Made by a program: the position numbers and the translations under genes | Assembly: GCA_002838205.1 (NCBI GenBank) | Contig: CP017950.1 | Span: forward strand, 310,001-374,000 | Length of the DNA: 64,000 bases | Direction: 5' to 3' | From: Tenericutes bacterium MZ-XQ | Lineage (GTDB): Bacteria; Bacillota_I; Bacilli_A; Acholeplasmatales; Acholeplasmataceae | Notes under the pieces: model-generated | What the model was told of the DNA's origin: nothing | What the model saw: only the letters and a program-made list of their open reading frames with translations | The model's database searches: none | In this document: positions 16,056-24,372 of the stretch, one piece after another | How the letters are laid out: each line of letters begins with the position of its first letter | Position numbering within the stretch: the stretch's first letter is position 1

Positions 16056-18530
16056 ATGTCGAGTAATATTAAATATCGAGTGAATGGTATGACTTGTGCT
16101 TCGTGTGTCAACCATGTTGAAAAAGCATTAAGAAAAGTTGAAGGGATAATTGATGTTTCTGTGAATTTAGCAACTGAAACTGCAACAATTCAATTTGATG
16201 ATAACAGTTTTAGTTCAAACCTTGCAATGAATGCTGTTAAGGGGATAGGATATGAACTCATTACTATCGAAAACAATCATAAGACTGTGACTGCCAAAGT
16301 TGATGGAATGAGTTGTGCAACATGCGCAAACAGTATTGATAATACACTGTTGAAGATGGATGGGATTATTGATGCTCATGTTAATCTCGCTACGGAGAAA
16401 GTTACCATTCAATATGACGATCGCGTCATTCGTTTTAGTGATATCAAACACCGCATCCAAAGCATTGGATATAAGATTAGCCTCGAAGTAACAAATGATG
16501 AATCGGTTGATCCTGATACACTCAAGATGATTTCCGCTAAAAAAAGAGTTCAATTGAGTTCAACAATAACTATTTTGATGATGTCACTCATGCTGATTCA
16601 CATGTTTGTTGTTGAAATTCCATTATACACTTGGATCATTGCCATACTGGGTTTCCCAGTCATATTTATCATTGGCCGTCACGTGCACAGAGGAAGTTAT
16701 TACTCTCTTAAATCATTGAAACCGAATATGGATGTCCTTGTGTCACTCGGATCTATTCCACCCTATCTCATCGGTCTCACAGGATTGTTTTTCCCAATCA
16801 CAACATTTATCGAAATGGCAACAACAATTATGACATTTCACTTGATTGGAAAATTCCTGGAAAGTAAGGCTAAAGGAAAAGCATCCCAAGCCATCAAAAA
16901 ATTAATGGAACTAGGAGCGAAAACTGCACGCATTTTAGTCGATGGCAATGAGATCGAAGTTTTAACGAATGAACTCAGTGTTAAAGATATCATGATTATT
17001 AGACCAGGCGAAAAAATACCAACAGACGGAATGATTATTGAAGGTAAAAGTTTAATTGATGAATCGATTGCAACAGGTGAATCGATGCCGGTCAAAAAGC
17101 ATGTGGGTGACAATGTAATCGGAGCAACCATTAATAAAGATGGTTTGCTCAAAGTAGAAGTTACTAAAATCGGTAAAGAAACATTCTTATCTCAAGTTAT
17201 AGAGATGGTTGAATCTTGTCAGGGATCCAAAGTGCCTATACAAGAATTTGCAGACAGAATTACATCCTATTTTGTGCCCGCTATCATGGTTCTAACATTG
17301 CTCACATTCAGTTCTTTTTTAATTTTCACAAATTTCCATTTGGGTATTTTAGAATATATGGAACCTATTTTACCATGGATTAACACAGATCAAACTCCAT
17401 TAACTTTAGCATTTATTACAGCAACAGCAGTATTAGTTATCGCATGTCCATGTGCGCTTGGATTGGGAACACCTACAGCATTAATGGTGGGTAGTGGTGT
17501 TGGTGCAGAAAAAGGCATTCTAATACGAAATGGCGAAGCGGTACAAACACTTAAAGATATCAAAGCGATTGCCTTTGATAAAACTGGCACACTCACATAT
17601 GGTAAACCCGTAGTGACTGACAAGCATGCTGTGAGTATCGATGAACACCAGTTGATGCTTATCGCTGGATCTCTTGAAACAGGATCAGAGCATCCATTAG
17701 CAATGGCAATTATCGAAGATGTAAAAAATAATAATCAAAAGCTTTTAAATCCTACAGATTTTGAAGCCATATCTGGCATGGGTATTAAAGGTATTCTAGA
17801 TAATAAGACGTATTATTTTGGTAACAGAAAACTAATCAAATCGATTGGTCATTCTTATGATGGATTAGAATCAATGATGCAACAACTTGAAAATGAAGCT
17901 AAAACGGTGATGATTCTAGCAGATGATATAGAGATACTTGGTATCATTGCTGTTGCAGATGCATTAAAACCTGATGCAGTACATGTTATTCGGGCAATCG
18001 AAAACCTTGGTATAACGACAGCTATGATTACTGGAGACAATTCAAGAACTGCTCAAGCAATCGCAAAAAAAGCTGGTATAACAAGAATTATCTCTGATGT
18101 TTTACCTGAAGGAAAAGTAAACGAAATTTCGAAACTCCAGAGCGAATTTGGATTAGTCGCAATGGTCGGTGACGGTATTAATGATGCACCAGCGCTTAAG
18201 CAAGCTAATGTAGGTATTGCCATTGGAACAGGTACAGATATTGCAAAAGAAGCAGCTGATGTTACTTTAGTATCTGGTGAGTTGCATACATTACTCACTT
18301 CGATTCAGTTATCGAAAGCTATCTTTAGAAAAATTAAGCAAAACTACTTCTGGGCATGGTTCTATAATGCGATTGCAATCCCATTTGCGATGTTAGGTTT
18401 ATTACATCCTATGATTGGTGCTGCTGCAATGTCAATTAGTTCTCTTAATGTAATCTATAATTCATTGAGATTAAAAAAACAGTCATTCTTAAAGGTTGAT
18501 AAGGAGTTAGTCCATGCACACTCATCATAA
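16056..18530 (+). CDS. copA: Copper-exporting P1B-type ATPase CopA
   Basis: An 824-residue protein with two N-terminal HMA domains (GMTCASC near 9 and GMSCATC near 83), the transmembrane Cu site CPC (IACPCALGLGTPTALMVG near 461), the phosphorylation loop DKTGT near 508, SEHPLA, and MVGDGINDAP. It exports Cu(I) across the membrane using ATP. It lies between the HMA protein and lgt and overlaps lgt by 17 bases. Codons here (CGC, GTC, CTC) look somewhat less AT-biased than in core genes, which fits acquisition by transfer. Confidence 0.97.
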   Translation: MSSNIKYRVNGMTCASCVNHVEKALRKVEGIIDVSVNLATETATIQFDDNSFSSNLAMNAVKGIGYELITIENNHKTVTAKVDGMSCATCANSIDNTLLKMDGIIDAHVNLATEKVTIQYDDRVIRFSDIKHRIQSIGYKISLEVTNDESVDPDTLKMISAKKRVQLSSTITILMMSLMLIHMFVVEIPLYTWIIAILGFPVIFIIGRHVHRGSYYSLKSLKPNMDVLVSLGSIPPYLIGLTGLFFPITTFIEMATTIMTFHLIGKFLESKAKGKASQAIKKLMELGAKTARILVDGNEIEVLTNELSVKDIMIIRPGEKIPTDGMIIEGKSLIDESIATGESMPVKKHVGDNVIGATINKDGLLKVEVTKIGKETFLSQVIEMVESCQGSKVPIQEFADRITSYFVPAIMVLTLLTFSSFLIFTNFHLGILEYMEPILPWINTDQTPLTLAFITATAVLVIACPCALGLGTPTALMVGSGVGAEKGILIRNGEAVQTLKDIKAIAFDKTGTLTYGKPVVTDKHAVSIDEHQLMLIAGSLETGSEHPLAMAIIEDVKNNNQKLLNPTDFEAISGMGIKGILDNKTYYFGNRKLIKSIGHSYDGLESMMQQLENEAKTVMILADDIEILGIIAVADALKPDAVHVIRAIENLGITTAMITGDNSRTAQAIAKKAGITRIISDVLPEGKVNEISKLQSEFGLVAMVGDGINDAPALKQANVGIAIGTGTDIAKEAADVTLVSGELHTLLTSIQLSKAIFRKIKQNYFWAWFYNAIAIPFAMLGLLHPMIGAAAMSISSLNVIYNSLRLKKQSFLKVDKELVHAHSS

Positions 18531-19443
18531 TACAAAACATCAACATCATCAGTATATGATCATGATTCACGTCTTTTTGATGGTCTTGTTTCTTGCGATA
18601 GGAAGCCAGAGTAGCGCCCCCTATTCAAGAGTAGCAATTGATTTTGGTAGCATTCAAATCTATTGGTATGCAATTTTCATTTTGACAGGAGTATTTATAG
18701 CGGCATATTATAGTCAGAATGAACTCAATCGTTTAAATTATCCTAAGGATATTATCTATGACGGTCTCTTAATTGGGTTACCTTTAGCACTTTTAGGAGC
18801 TAGACTTTATTATGTGCTCTTTGATCCGATTCCACATTATAAGACTTTTCTGGACATAATGAATATCTCAAAAGGTGGATTAGCAATTCATGGAGCAATC
18901 ATTACCACTCTAGTTTTTGTCCCTATTTTTTGTAAGATCAAAAAAATTAAATTATTGCCACTTATAGATACGTTGATGATAGGATTTCTCATTGGACAAA
19001 TCGTTGGTAGATTTGGAAATTTCATGAACCATGAAGCCTACGGACCAGCAATTCAATCAGCCTGGGTTATTGACATATTGCCTAAATTCATTGTTGAACA
19101 AATGACTCTAGGTAGTGTTGTTCATCATCCTACCTTTTTATATGAAGGTTTATGGAACCTATCTATGCTTGTCACACTGATCATTTTAAAGAAGAAACGT
19201 TTGCTCAAAGTAGGTGAAAATCTTGGACTTTATTTGATATGGTACGGTTTAGGTAGAGGAATAATCATTGAGCCGATGAGAGTCAATGGTGCATATGGAG
19301 ATGCACTGATGATTATGGATATTCCGGTAAACATAATAATGTCACTCGTTTTTGTTGCTCTAGGTGTAGTGTATTTGTTTTTTAGCAGACTAAAGATGAA
19401 AAATCTTCCCTATCAAGTAGATTTAGTTAATGTAACATCATAA
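18514..19443 (+). CDS. lgt: Prolipoprotein diacylglyceryl transferase paralogue with His-rich N-terminus
   Basis: A 309-residue polytopic protein of Lgt length. It has the Lgt signature GRFGNFMNHEAYG (near 169) plus LGARLYYV, HGAI and YEGLWN segments. Lgt moves a diacylglyceryl group onto the lipobox Cys of prolipoproteins. Residues 1-16 (MHTHHNTKHQHHQYMI) are a His-rich extension that could bind metal. It is coupled to copA (17-base overlap, AAGGAG within copA), so it is copper-induced rather than the housekeeping copy (inference). Transmissible copper loci of other Firmicutes also carry lipoprotein-modifying genes. Confidence 0.9.
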   Translation: MHTHHNTKHQHHQYMIMIHVFLMVLFLAIGSQSSAPYSRVAIDFGSIQIYWYAIFILTGVFIAAYYSQNELNRLNYPKDIIYDGLLIGLPLALLGARLYYVLFDPIPHYKTFLDIMNISKGGLAIHGAIITTLVFVPIFCKIKKIKLLPLIDTLMIGFLIGQIVGRFGNFMNHEAYGPAIQSAWVIDILPKFIVEQMTLGSVVHHPTFLYEGLWNLSMLVTLIILKKKRLLKVGENLGLYLIWYGLGRGIIIEPMRVNGAYGDALMIMDIPVNIIMSLVFVALGVVYLFFSRLKMKNLPYQVDLVNVTS

Positions 19444-19455
19444 CAATCAATAACG

Positions 19456-19493
19456 AAATGCCAGAGATCAAAATTATTCTCTGGCATTTTTAT
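19456..19493 (+). terminator. Terminator of the copA-lgt operon
   Basis: A 12-bp stem AAATGCCAGAGA / TCTCTGGCATTT followed by TTTA, 12 bases past the lgt stop. Confidence 0.85.
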
Positions 19494-19499
19494 ATAGAG

Positions 19500-19526
19500 A
19501 AAAGCGAGTTTAGTCAACTCGCTTTT
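19500..19526 (-). terminator. Terminator of the copB-side operon
   Basis: An 11-bp perfect stem AAAAGCGAGTT / AACTCGCTTTT with a 5-base loop, just past the copB stop. Its terminal T run works on either strand, insulating the convergent operons. Confidence 0.8.
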
Positions 19527-19537
19527 GTGTAATAAAT

Positions 19538-21664
19538 TTAGATTTTTAGCAATCGAGCGTTAATAGCTACAATGACTGTACTTAGTGACATTAATACTGC
19601 TCCAACTGCAGGACTCAATAGAATACCAATAGAACTTAATACACCAGCAGCTAAAGGAATAGCTATAATATTATATCCTGTTGCCCATATGAGGTTTTGA
19701 ATCATTTTCTTATAGGTTGATTTAGAAAGTTTTATGATATTTACGACATCCATTGGATTACTCTTAACAAGGATGACATCTGCAGTTTCAATCGCGACAT
19801 CTGTACCTGCACCAATTGCAATACCAAGGTGTGCTTTAGCTAGTGCTGGTGCATCATTGATGCCATCACCTGTCATGGCTACAAGACGCCCTTCTTTTGT
19901 AAGTGATTCAATCTTATCTGATTTTTGATCAGGTAAAACCTCTGCAAATACATGTTGAATACCAATCTTTTTAGCAACTTCATCAGCAACTTTTTGATTA
20001 TCTCCTGTCAGCATATATGAATCAATGCCCATATCTTTCAGTGTTTCAATAGCCTCTTTTGAGGTTTCTCTAATCATATCGTTTAAAGCAATATAACCCA
20101 TCAATTGTTTATCTTTGAGTACAAAAACGACCGTGTTACCTTGGGAAGCTAATGCTTCATAAGACGTTTGATCAAAGGAGATATCGAGTGTTTTGATATA
20201 TCCAGGACTCACAATTTCAATGGTTGATTGATCAATGACACCGACAAGCCCCTTTCCTGGGATTGCTTTAATATCTTTAGCTTTAAGTAGTTGAACTTTT
20301 TTATCTTTAGCGGCACTTACGATTGCTTTTGCAATGGGATGCTCTGATTCATTTTCGATGGCATATGCTAAAGAGAGAAGTTCGTTTTCACTTAGACTAA
20401 GGCCTTCAATTTTTGAAATACCAAATTCTCCTTTGGTGAGTGTGCCGGTTTTATCGAATACAATGGTATTGATTTTGCGTGCATTTTCAAAGTTAGCTCT
20501 ATTGCGAATGAGTAACCCGTGTTTTGCACCTATGCTTGATGAAACAGCAGTAACAAGTGGTGTTGCTAATCCAAGTGCATGAGGGCATGAAATAATGACA
20601 ACAGTTACAGCTCTTTCCATAGCAAATCCAATATCTTTACCGAGTAACATCCATATAACAAATGTTGATATACCGCCTAATAATGCAACATAGAATAAGT
20701 ATTTCGCAGCAACATCGGCTAGTCTTTGAGTTTTTGAACGTGTTTTTTGAGCGTCTCTGACAAGTTTAATGACTTGTGAGAGGAATGTCTCATCACCAAT
20801 ACGTGTCACCTCATACTTTAGTGAACCTTCAGCGTTAATTGAACCACCTATTAATTCGTCGCCAGGTGATTTATCTACAGGAACTGACTCACCAGTTAAC
20901 ATGGATTCATTGACTGATGACTTTCCCTCGATAACTTTACCATCAATCGGAACTTTTTCTCCAGGTCTGACTAATAAAATCATACCTGCTTTAACTTGAG
21001 TGACTGATATATCATTAATGTGACCTTCTTGGTCAATGACGTGAGCTTCTTCAGGCATCAGTTTTAAGAGTTCTTCTAAAGCTCTTGATGCACCTAATAC
21101 AGACTTCATTTCAATCCAGTGACCGAGTAGCATGATTGAGATGAGTGAAGATAACTCCCAGAAAAAGTCTTGACCGGTTTGGAATATGACGGTATATGCA
21201 CTATAGATATATGCGACGACAATAGCAAGGCCAATGAGAGACATCATAGCTGGTGCTTTTTGCTTCATCTCTTCAAAAGTACCTTTAAAAAATGGTAATC
21301 CGCCATATATAAATAACAAAGTGCTGAGTGTCAAAAGAATGTATAAGTCTCCAGAAAATCTTAGATTCAAATCGAAAAATTCCTGAATCATAGGTGAGAG
21401 AGTTAAAATTGGAACTAATAATACTAGTGAAATCAAAAACCTTCTTTTAAAATCTTTAACCATCATAGTATGGTGATCGTGATGCCCTTCATGACTTTGA
21501 TGCTCTGCACCTTTGTAACTATCACCGTGACTATGGTTGTGAATTTCTTCATGATGGTGTATGTGGTCATCATGCGTTTCGTGATTCATGGCTTTTTTAT
21601 TGTGGTCGATATGCTCATCCTTATCTACTTTGTGATGATGATGATTGTGTTTATGTTTGTCCAT
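19538..21664 (-). CDS. copB: CopB-type copper-transporting P1B ATPase
   Basis: A 708-residue protein with an exceptionally His-rich cytoplasmic N-terminus (residues about 2-68, dozens of His with Asp and Glu). The transmembrane motif is CPH (ISCPHALGLATP near 358) instead of the CPC of CopA. It has DKTGT near 404, SEHPIA and MTGDGINDAP. CPH pumps of the CopB class export Cu(I)/Cu(II) and commonly carry His-rich ends. It is the last gene of the minus-strand csoR-cueP-copB operon and converges on copA-lgt. Confidence 0.95.
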   Translation of the reverse strand: MDKHKHNHHHHKVDKDEHIDHNKKAMNHETHDDHIHHHEEIHNHSHGDSYKGAEHQSHEGHHDHHTMMVKDFKRRFLISLVLLVPILTLSPMIQEFFDLNLRFSGDLYILLTLSTLLFIYGGLPFFKGTFEEMKQKAPAMMSLIGLAIVVAYIYSAYTVIFQTGQDFFWELSSLISIMLLGHWIEMKSVLGASRALEELLKLMPEEAHVIDQEGHINDISVTQVKAGMILLVRPGEKVPIDGKVIEGKSSVNESMLTGESVPVDKSPGDELIGGSINAEGSLKYEVTRIGDETFLSQVIKLVRDAQKTRSKTQRLADVAAKYLFYVALLGGISTFVIWMLLGKDIGFAMERAVTVVIISCPHALGLATPLVTAVSSSIGAKHGLLIRNRANFENARKINTIVFDKTGTLTKGEFGISKIEGLSLSENELLSLAYAIENESEHPIAKAIVSAAKDKKVQLLKAKDIKAIPGKGLVGVIDQSTIEIVSPGYIKTLDISFDQTSYEALASQGNTVVFVLKDKQLMGYIALNDMIRETSKEAIETLKDMGIDSYMLTGDNQKVADEVAKKIGIQHVFAEVLPDQKSDKIESLTKEGRLVAMTGDGINDAPALAKAHLGIAIGAGTDVAIETADVILVKSNPMDVVNIIKLSKSTYKKMIQNLIWATGYNIIAIPLAAGVLSSIGILLSPAVGAVLMSLSTVIVAINARLLKI

Positions 21665-21676
21665 AATTTGCCTCCT

Positions 21677-22237
21677 TTAGGCTAGTTTAAGTGTTGTAAG
21701 ACATGTATTTGATGTAGTAAAAGTTGAAACTTCGTCAGTTGCCGAAAAATTCTCATATGAAACATTAATCTGATATCGTTTATTTATTGGTAACCAAATA
21801 CCGGCAAATCCATTCGAACTGCTTATAATAGTTTTTTCTATGATGACAGTATTTGTTTGAGAATCAACAATCTTAACTTCAAAAGATTTATTTTTTAACT
21901 CTCCACGACAGGTGACTAAATTATGATTAGCACAAGGATGAGTCTGATTGACATAGGGTGCAAATGAGAGATAAAACTGACCTTTAGGTAGTTCTAACTC
22001 CATCTGATGTGTCGCATCACCTAAAAGCAATTTTGTTCCAGTAATCGCTGCACTAAAATTTGTAGGTTCATTTAAATCATTCTCTAAATAGGTCACTATA
22101 TCTTTTACTGTCATACCATCTAGATCATATTTTGCCAAGAAATCATTTCGATTTGGTGAATTTGCTGCTACAAAAGCAATAAGTCCAATAAATGCTATAA
22201 ATATGGAAAAACTGATTAGTAATTTCTTTTTCATCAT
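21677..22237 (-). CDS. cueP: CueP-family extracytoplasmic copper-binding protein
   Basis: A 186-residue protein with an N-terminal membrane/signal helix (about 4-22). The CueP-type core has FAPYVNQTHPCANHNLVTC followed by RGEL, and a C-terminal TCLTTLKL cysteine. CueP binds copper outside the cytoplasmic membrane. The ATG at 22237 has GAGGTG six bases upstream; a GTG at 22246 overlapping the csoR stop is the alternative. It is transcribed with csoR and copB. Confidence 0.88.
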   Translation of the reverse strand: MMKKKLLISFSIFIAFIGLIAFVAANSPNRNDFLAKYDLDGMTVKDIVTYLENDLNEPTNFSAAITGTKLLLGDATHQMELELPKGQFYLSFAPYVNQTHPCANHNLVTCRGELKNKSFEVKIVDSQTNTVIIEKTIISSSNGFAGIWLPINKRYQINVSYENFSATDEVSTFTTSNTCLTTLKLA

Positions 22238-22242
22238 AGACC

Positions 22243-22533
22243 TCACCTCAAGTATTTCACTAAAATTTCAGTGATTTCATCAATTTTTTCTTTACCTTTT
22301 TGTTCGAAAATAGCTTCTGTAACGCATGTACTAATATGATCGTTTAATATTAATGCATTAGCATTTTGAAGCATAGCAATAACTGATAGTATCTGTTTTG
22401 AGATATCTACACAGTATCTTCCTTCTTCATACATTTTGAGTATGCCTTCCATTTGACCTCGTCCAGTTTTTAGTAACTGCTTGATTTTTTCCTCATTCAT
22501 GTGTTTTGTGTTATGTTGATGCGATTGACTCAT
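22243..22533 (-). CDS. csoR: Copper-sensing repressor CsoR
   Basis: A 96-residue all-helical protein of the CsoR/FrmR family with the full Cu(I) ligand set Cys41 (YCVDI), His66 and Cys70 (DHISTC). It binds G-rich operators and lets go when Cu(I) binds. A His-rich N-terminal tail (HQHNTKH) is extra. It is the first gene of the minus-strand operon, has AAGGAGG before its ATG, and is preceded by one of two identical operators, so it is autoregulated and also controls the copA operon. Confidence 0.96.
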   Translation of the reverse strand: MSQSHQHNTKHMNEEKIKQLLKTGRGQMEGILKMYEEGRYCVDISKQILSVIAMLQNANALILNDHISTCVTEAIFEQKGKEKIDEITEILVKYLR

Positions 22534-22548
22534 AGTTTTCCTCCTTAA

Positions 22549-22567
22549 ACCCCACCACGGGAGGGGT
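22549..22567 (-). promoter_or_regulatory. CsoR-type copper operator (right copy)
   Basis: Identical 19-mer to 15786-15804 in the same plus-strand orientation. It lies between the csoR -10 box and the csoR ribosome-binding site, overlapping the expected transcription start. Confidence 0.85.
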
Positions 22568-22577
22568 ATACAAGTAC

Positions 22578-22605
22578 ATTATATCATGGTAATATAAAAA
22601 TGCAA
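22578..22605 (-). promoter_or_regulatory. csoR-cueP-copB promoter
   Basis: On the minus strand: TTGCAT, 16-base spacer, TATAAT. The -10 box is 10 bases upstream of the operator. Confidence 0.75.
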
Positions 22606-22642
22606 TAATATTTTTACATTCATTTTATATTCATAATTGTTT

Positions 22643-22650
22643 GGTATTAT
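22643..22650 (+). promoter_or_regulatory. Extended -10 promoter of the SHOCT/Met-rich operon
   Basis: TGGTATTAT, 18 bases before the ATG at 22669, divergent from csoR. No clear -35 box is seen, and the operator is about 80 bases away, so direct CsoR control is uncertain. Confidence 0.5.
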
Positions 22651-22668
22651 ATAGTCGAGGTGAATAAG

Positions 22669-22998
22669 ATGAATAAAAAACAAGGTATCTTTTTAGGAAT
22701 TTTTATTGCATTAATGGTTATAGTTGCTATCGCATTCTGGTATTTTTCACCACAGTGGGCAGACAATAGTGATTATCCATATTATGGTCATATTGTGGGA
22801 GGTTGGGGTATGCCATTTGGTATGTTAGCTATGGGTATATTTTGGATTGGTGTGATTTACTTCGCATTAAATGGTTTTAGTTATCGCAGTGAATGCAGAC
22901 ACGATCAAGCAATTGAGGTATTAAAATCACGACTTGCAAAAGGTGAGATTACAATTGATGAATATGAAAAACTAATAGAAAAATTGAGGGATAAATAA
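22669..22998 (+). CDS. Two-helix membrane protein with C-terminal SHOCT domain
   Basis: A 109-residue protein from the ATG at 22669 (GAGGTG upstream). Membrane helices span about 7-26 and 43-66. The C-terminal stretch LKSRLAKGEITIDEYEKLIE is a SHOCT domain, a short oligomerisation module. It is the first gene of a plus-strand operon in the copper island, one base before the Met-rich secreted protein. Function unknown; small SHOCT membrane proteins often accompany copper genes in Firmicutes. Confidence 0.8.
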   Translation: MNKKQGIFLGIFIALMVIVAIAFWYFSPQWADNSDYPYYGHIVGGWGMPFGMLAMGIFWIGVIYFALNGFSYRSECRHDQAIEVLKSRLAKGEITIDEYEKLIEKLRDK

Positions 22999-22999
22999 T

Positions 23000-23611
23000 A
23001 TGAGAAAAGGTTTGATTGCTTTCGGACTAACCATCACAGTTGCATTTTTAGGCATGTTATCAATGGGGGCTGTAAATGCATATTCACGCGATAATGGTAA
23101 TGATATTCTTGAGTTAAATTTAAGCCAACATGGCATGATGGGATCAAATTACAGTCTTTATAGTTTTGAAAGAATATATCTTCATCTATCTACTGATAAT
23201 CAAGAAAAATTAGATTCTGGTTTTGCTAATGAGTTAATAACCACAGATATTCAACAAAAAACTGTTGTAGAGGTTGTTGAAATCATTGAGCAGATTAAAT
23301 CGGATATCATAGATGATGTTCAGATTGAGTATTCTACCCAACGATTTGGCATGATGGGCGGTAACATGATGGGGTATGGTGGAAATGATCCATATGCAAA
23401 TTGTGGTTACCAGAATAATGCTAGTACTTATGAATGGTTGTATATTCATTCGAGTGATGCCCAAAGAGATAGTTTGGACTTATCATTTGCGGAAGCTATT
23501 ATGAATTTGGATTTGTCAAATCTATCAGTTCAAGAACTAGTTGAAAGCATAAATGAAATTAAGACAAATTTAGTTAATCAACTATCAAATCTGGTTCAGC
23601 CGAATGAATAA
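23000..23611 (+). CDS. Secreted Met-rich protein with internal duplication
   Basis: A 203-residue protein with a signal peptide (1-27, ending VNA). The mature part holds two related helical repeats of about 55 residues: near 55-105 (FERIYLHLSTDNQEKLDSGF...) and near 143-197 (YEWLYIHSSDAQRDSLDLSF...). Each ends in a helix of the pattern VVE-I--I-SDI. Between them is a Met/Gly-rich linker (FGMMGGNMMGYGG) and a first HGMMG cluster near 44. Methionine clusters of this kind bind Cu(I) outside the cytoplasm in other proteins. Family not recognised; a copper-binding role is inferred. Confidence 0.75.
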   Translation: MRKGLIAFGLTITVAFLGMLSMGAVNAYSRDNGNDILELNLSQHGMMGSNYSLYSFERIYLHLSTDNQEKLDSGFANELITTDIQQKTVVEVVEIIEQIKSDIIDDVQIEYSTQRFGMMGGNMMGYGGNDPYANCGYQNNASTYEWLYIHSSDAQRDSLDLSFAEAIMNLDLSNLSVQELVESINEIKTNLVNQLSNLVQPNE

Positions 23612-23619
23612 AGAAGTTG

Positions 23620-23651
23620 TGGGTGGGTAAACATACTCACCCATATTTTTG
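23620..23651 (+). terminator. Hairpin terminator
   Basis: TGGGTG / CACCCA stem with a 12-base loop followed by ATATTTTTG, just after the Met-rich gene. Confidence 0.65.
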
Positions 23652-23691
23652 TTGTTGTTGTTGTATAATATTCACATAGGAAGTGATTTGA

Positions 23692-24372
23692 ATGAAAACA
23701 TTAATTGTTGAAGATTATCCGAAGATCAATCAGTTATTAGCGATGTATGCGCGTAATGATGGACATGAAGTCAAACAAGTATATAACGGTGAGGAAGCAC
23801 TTGCAGCAGTTCATCATGAAAAGTTTGATATTATTCTCTTAGATTTAATGCTTCCTGGAATACAAGGAGAAGAACTAATCAAACAAATACGCAAAGTGTC
23901 AGATGTTTATATTGTTGTATTATCAGCAAAAATTGATATCAAAGATCGTGTCGATGTCATCACACTTGGAGCTGATGATTACATGATTAAACCTTTTTCA
24001 ATTGAGGAGGTCATGGCAAAACTCAAAAATGTTGAAAAAAGACTTGTTGTTAATCATCCAACAATCTATACATTTAATCATTCACATCTAAAAGTTCTAC
24101 CCTTAAGTAGAGAGGTTTTTGTTCACAATCAATTGATCAATTTAACACAATACGAATATGATATTTTATTGCATCTGCTTTCGCATCCTAACATTGTTTT
24201 TTCTAGAGATATGATTATTGAGCAGTGTTTTTCAAATAGTGATGCTTATGACCGCGTTATTGATGTTTTCATAAAAAACATCAGAAAAAAAATTAATTTT
24301 TCTTCTGAAAAGTCATACATTAAAACGCATTATGGTATTGGATATCAGTTTGTGGGGGTAAAAGATGAATAG
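23692..24372 (+). CDS. OmpR/PhoB-family response regulator
   Basis: A 226-residue protein. The receiver domain has Asp7-Asp8-type acidic pocket residues, phospho-acceptor Asp51 (ILLDLMLPG) and the switch Lys in MIKPFS. A C-terminal winged helix (about 130-224) has LTQYEYDILLHLL and the RVIDVFIKNIRKKI recognition helix. It overlaps the histidine kinase by eight bases. Its place in the copper island suggests a CopR/CusR-like sensor pair. TATAAT at 23664-23669 is its probable -10 box. Confidence 0.92.
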   Translation: MKTLIVEDYPKINQLLAMYARNDGHEVKQVYNGEEALAAVHHEKFDIILLDLMLPGIQGEELIKQIRKVSDVYIVVLSAKIDIKDRVDVITLGADDYMIKPFSIEEVMAKLKNVEKRLVVNHPTIYTFNHSHLKVLPLSREVFVHNQLINLTQYEYDILLHLLSHPNIVFSRDMIIEQCFSNSDAYDRVIDVFIKNIRKKINFSSEKSYIKTHYGIGYQFVGVKDE

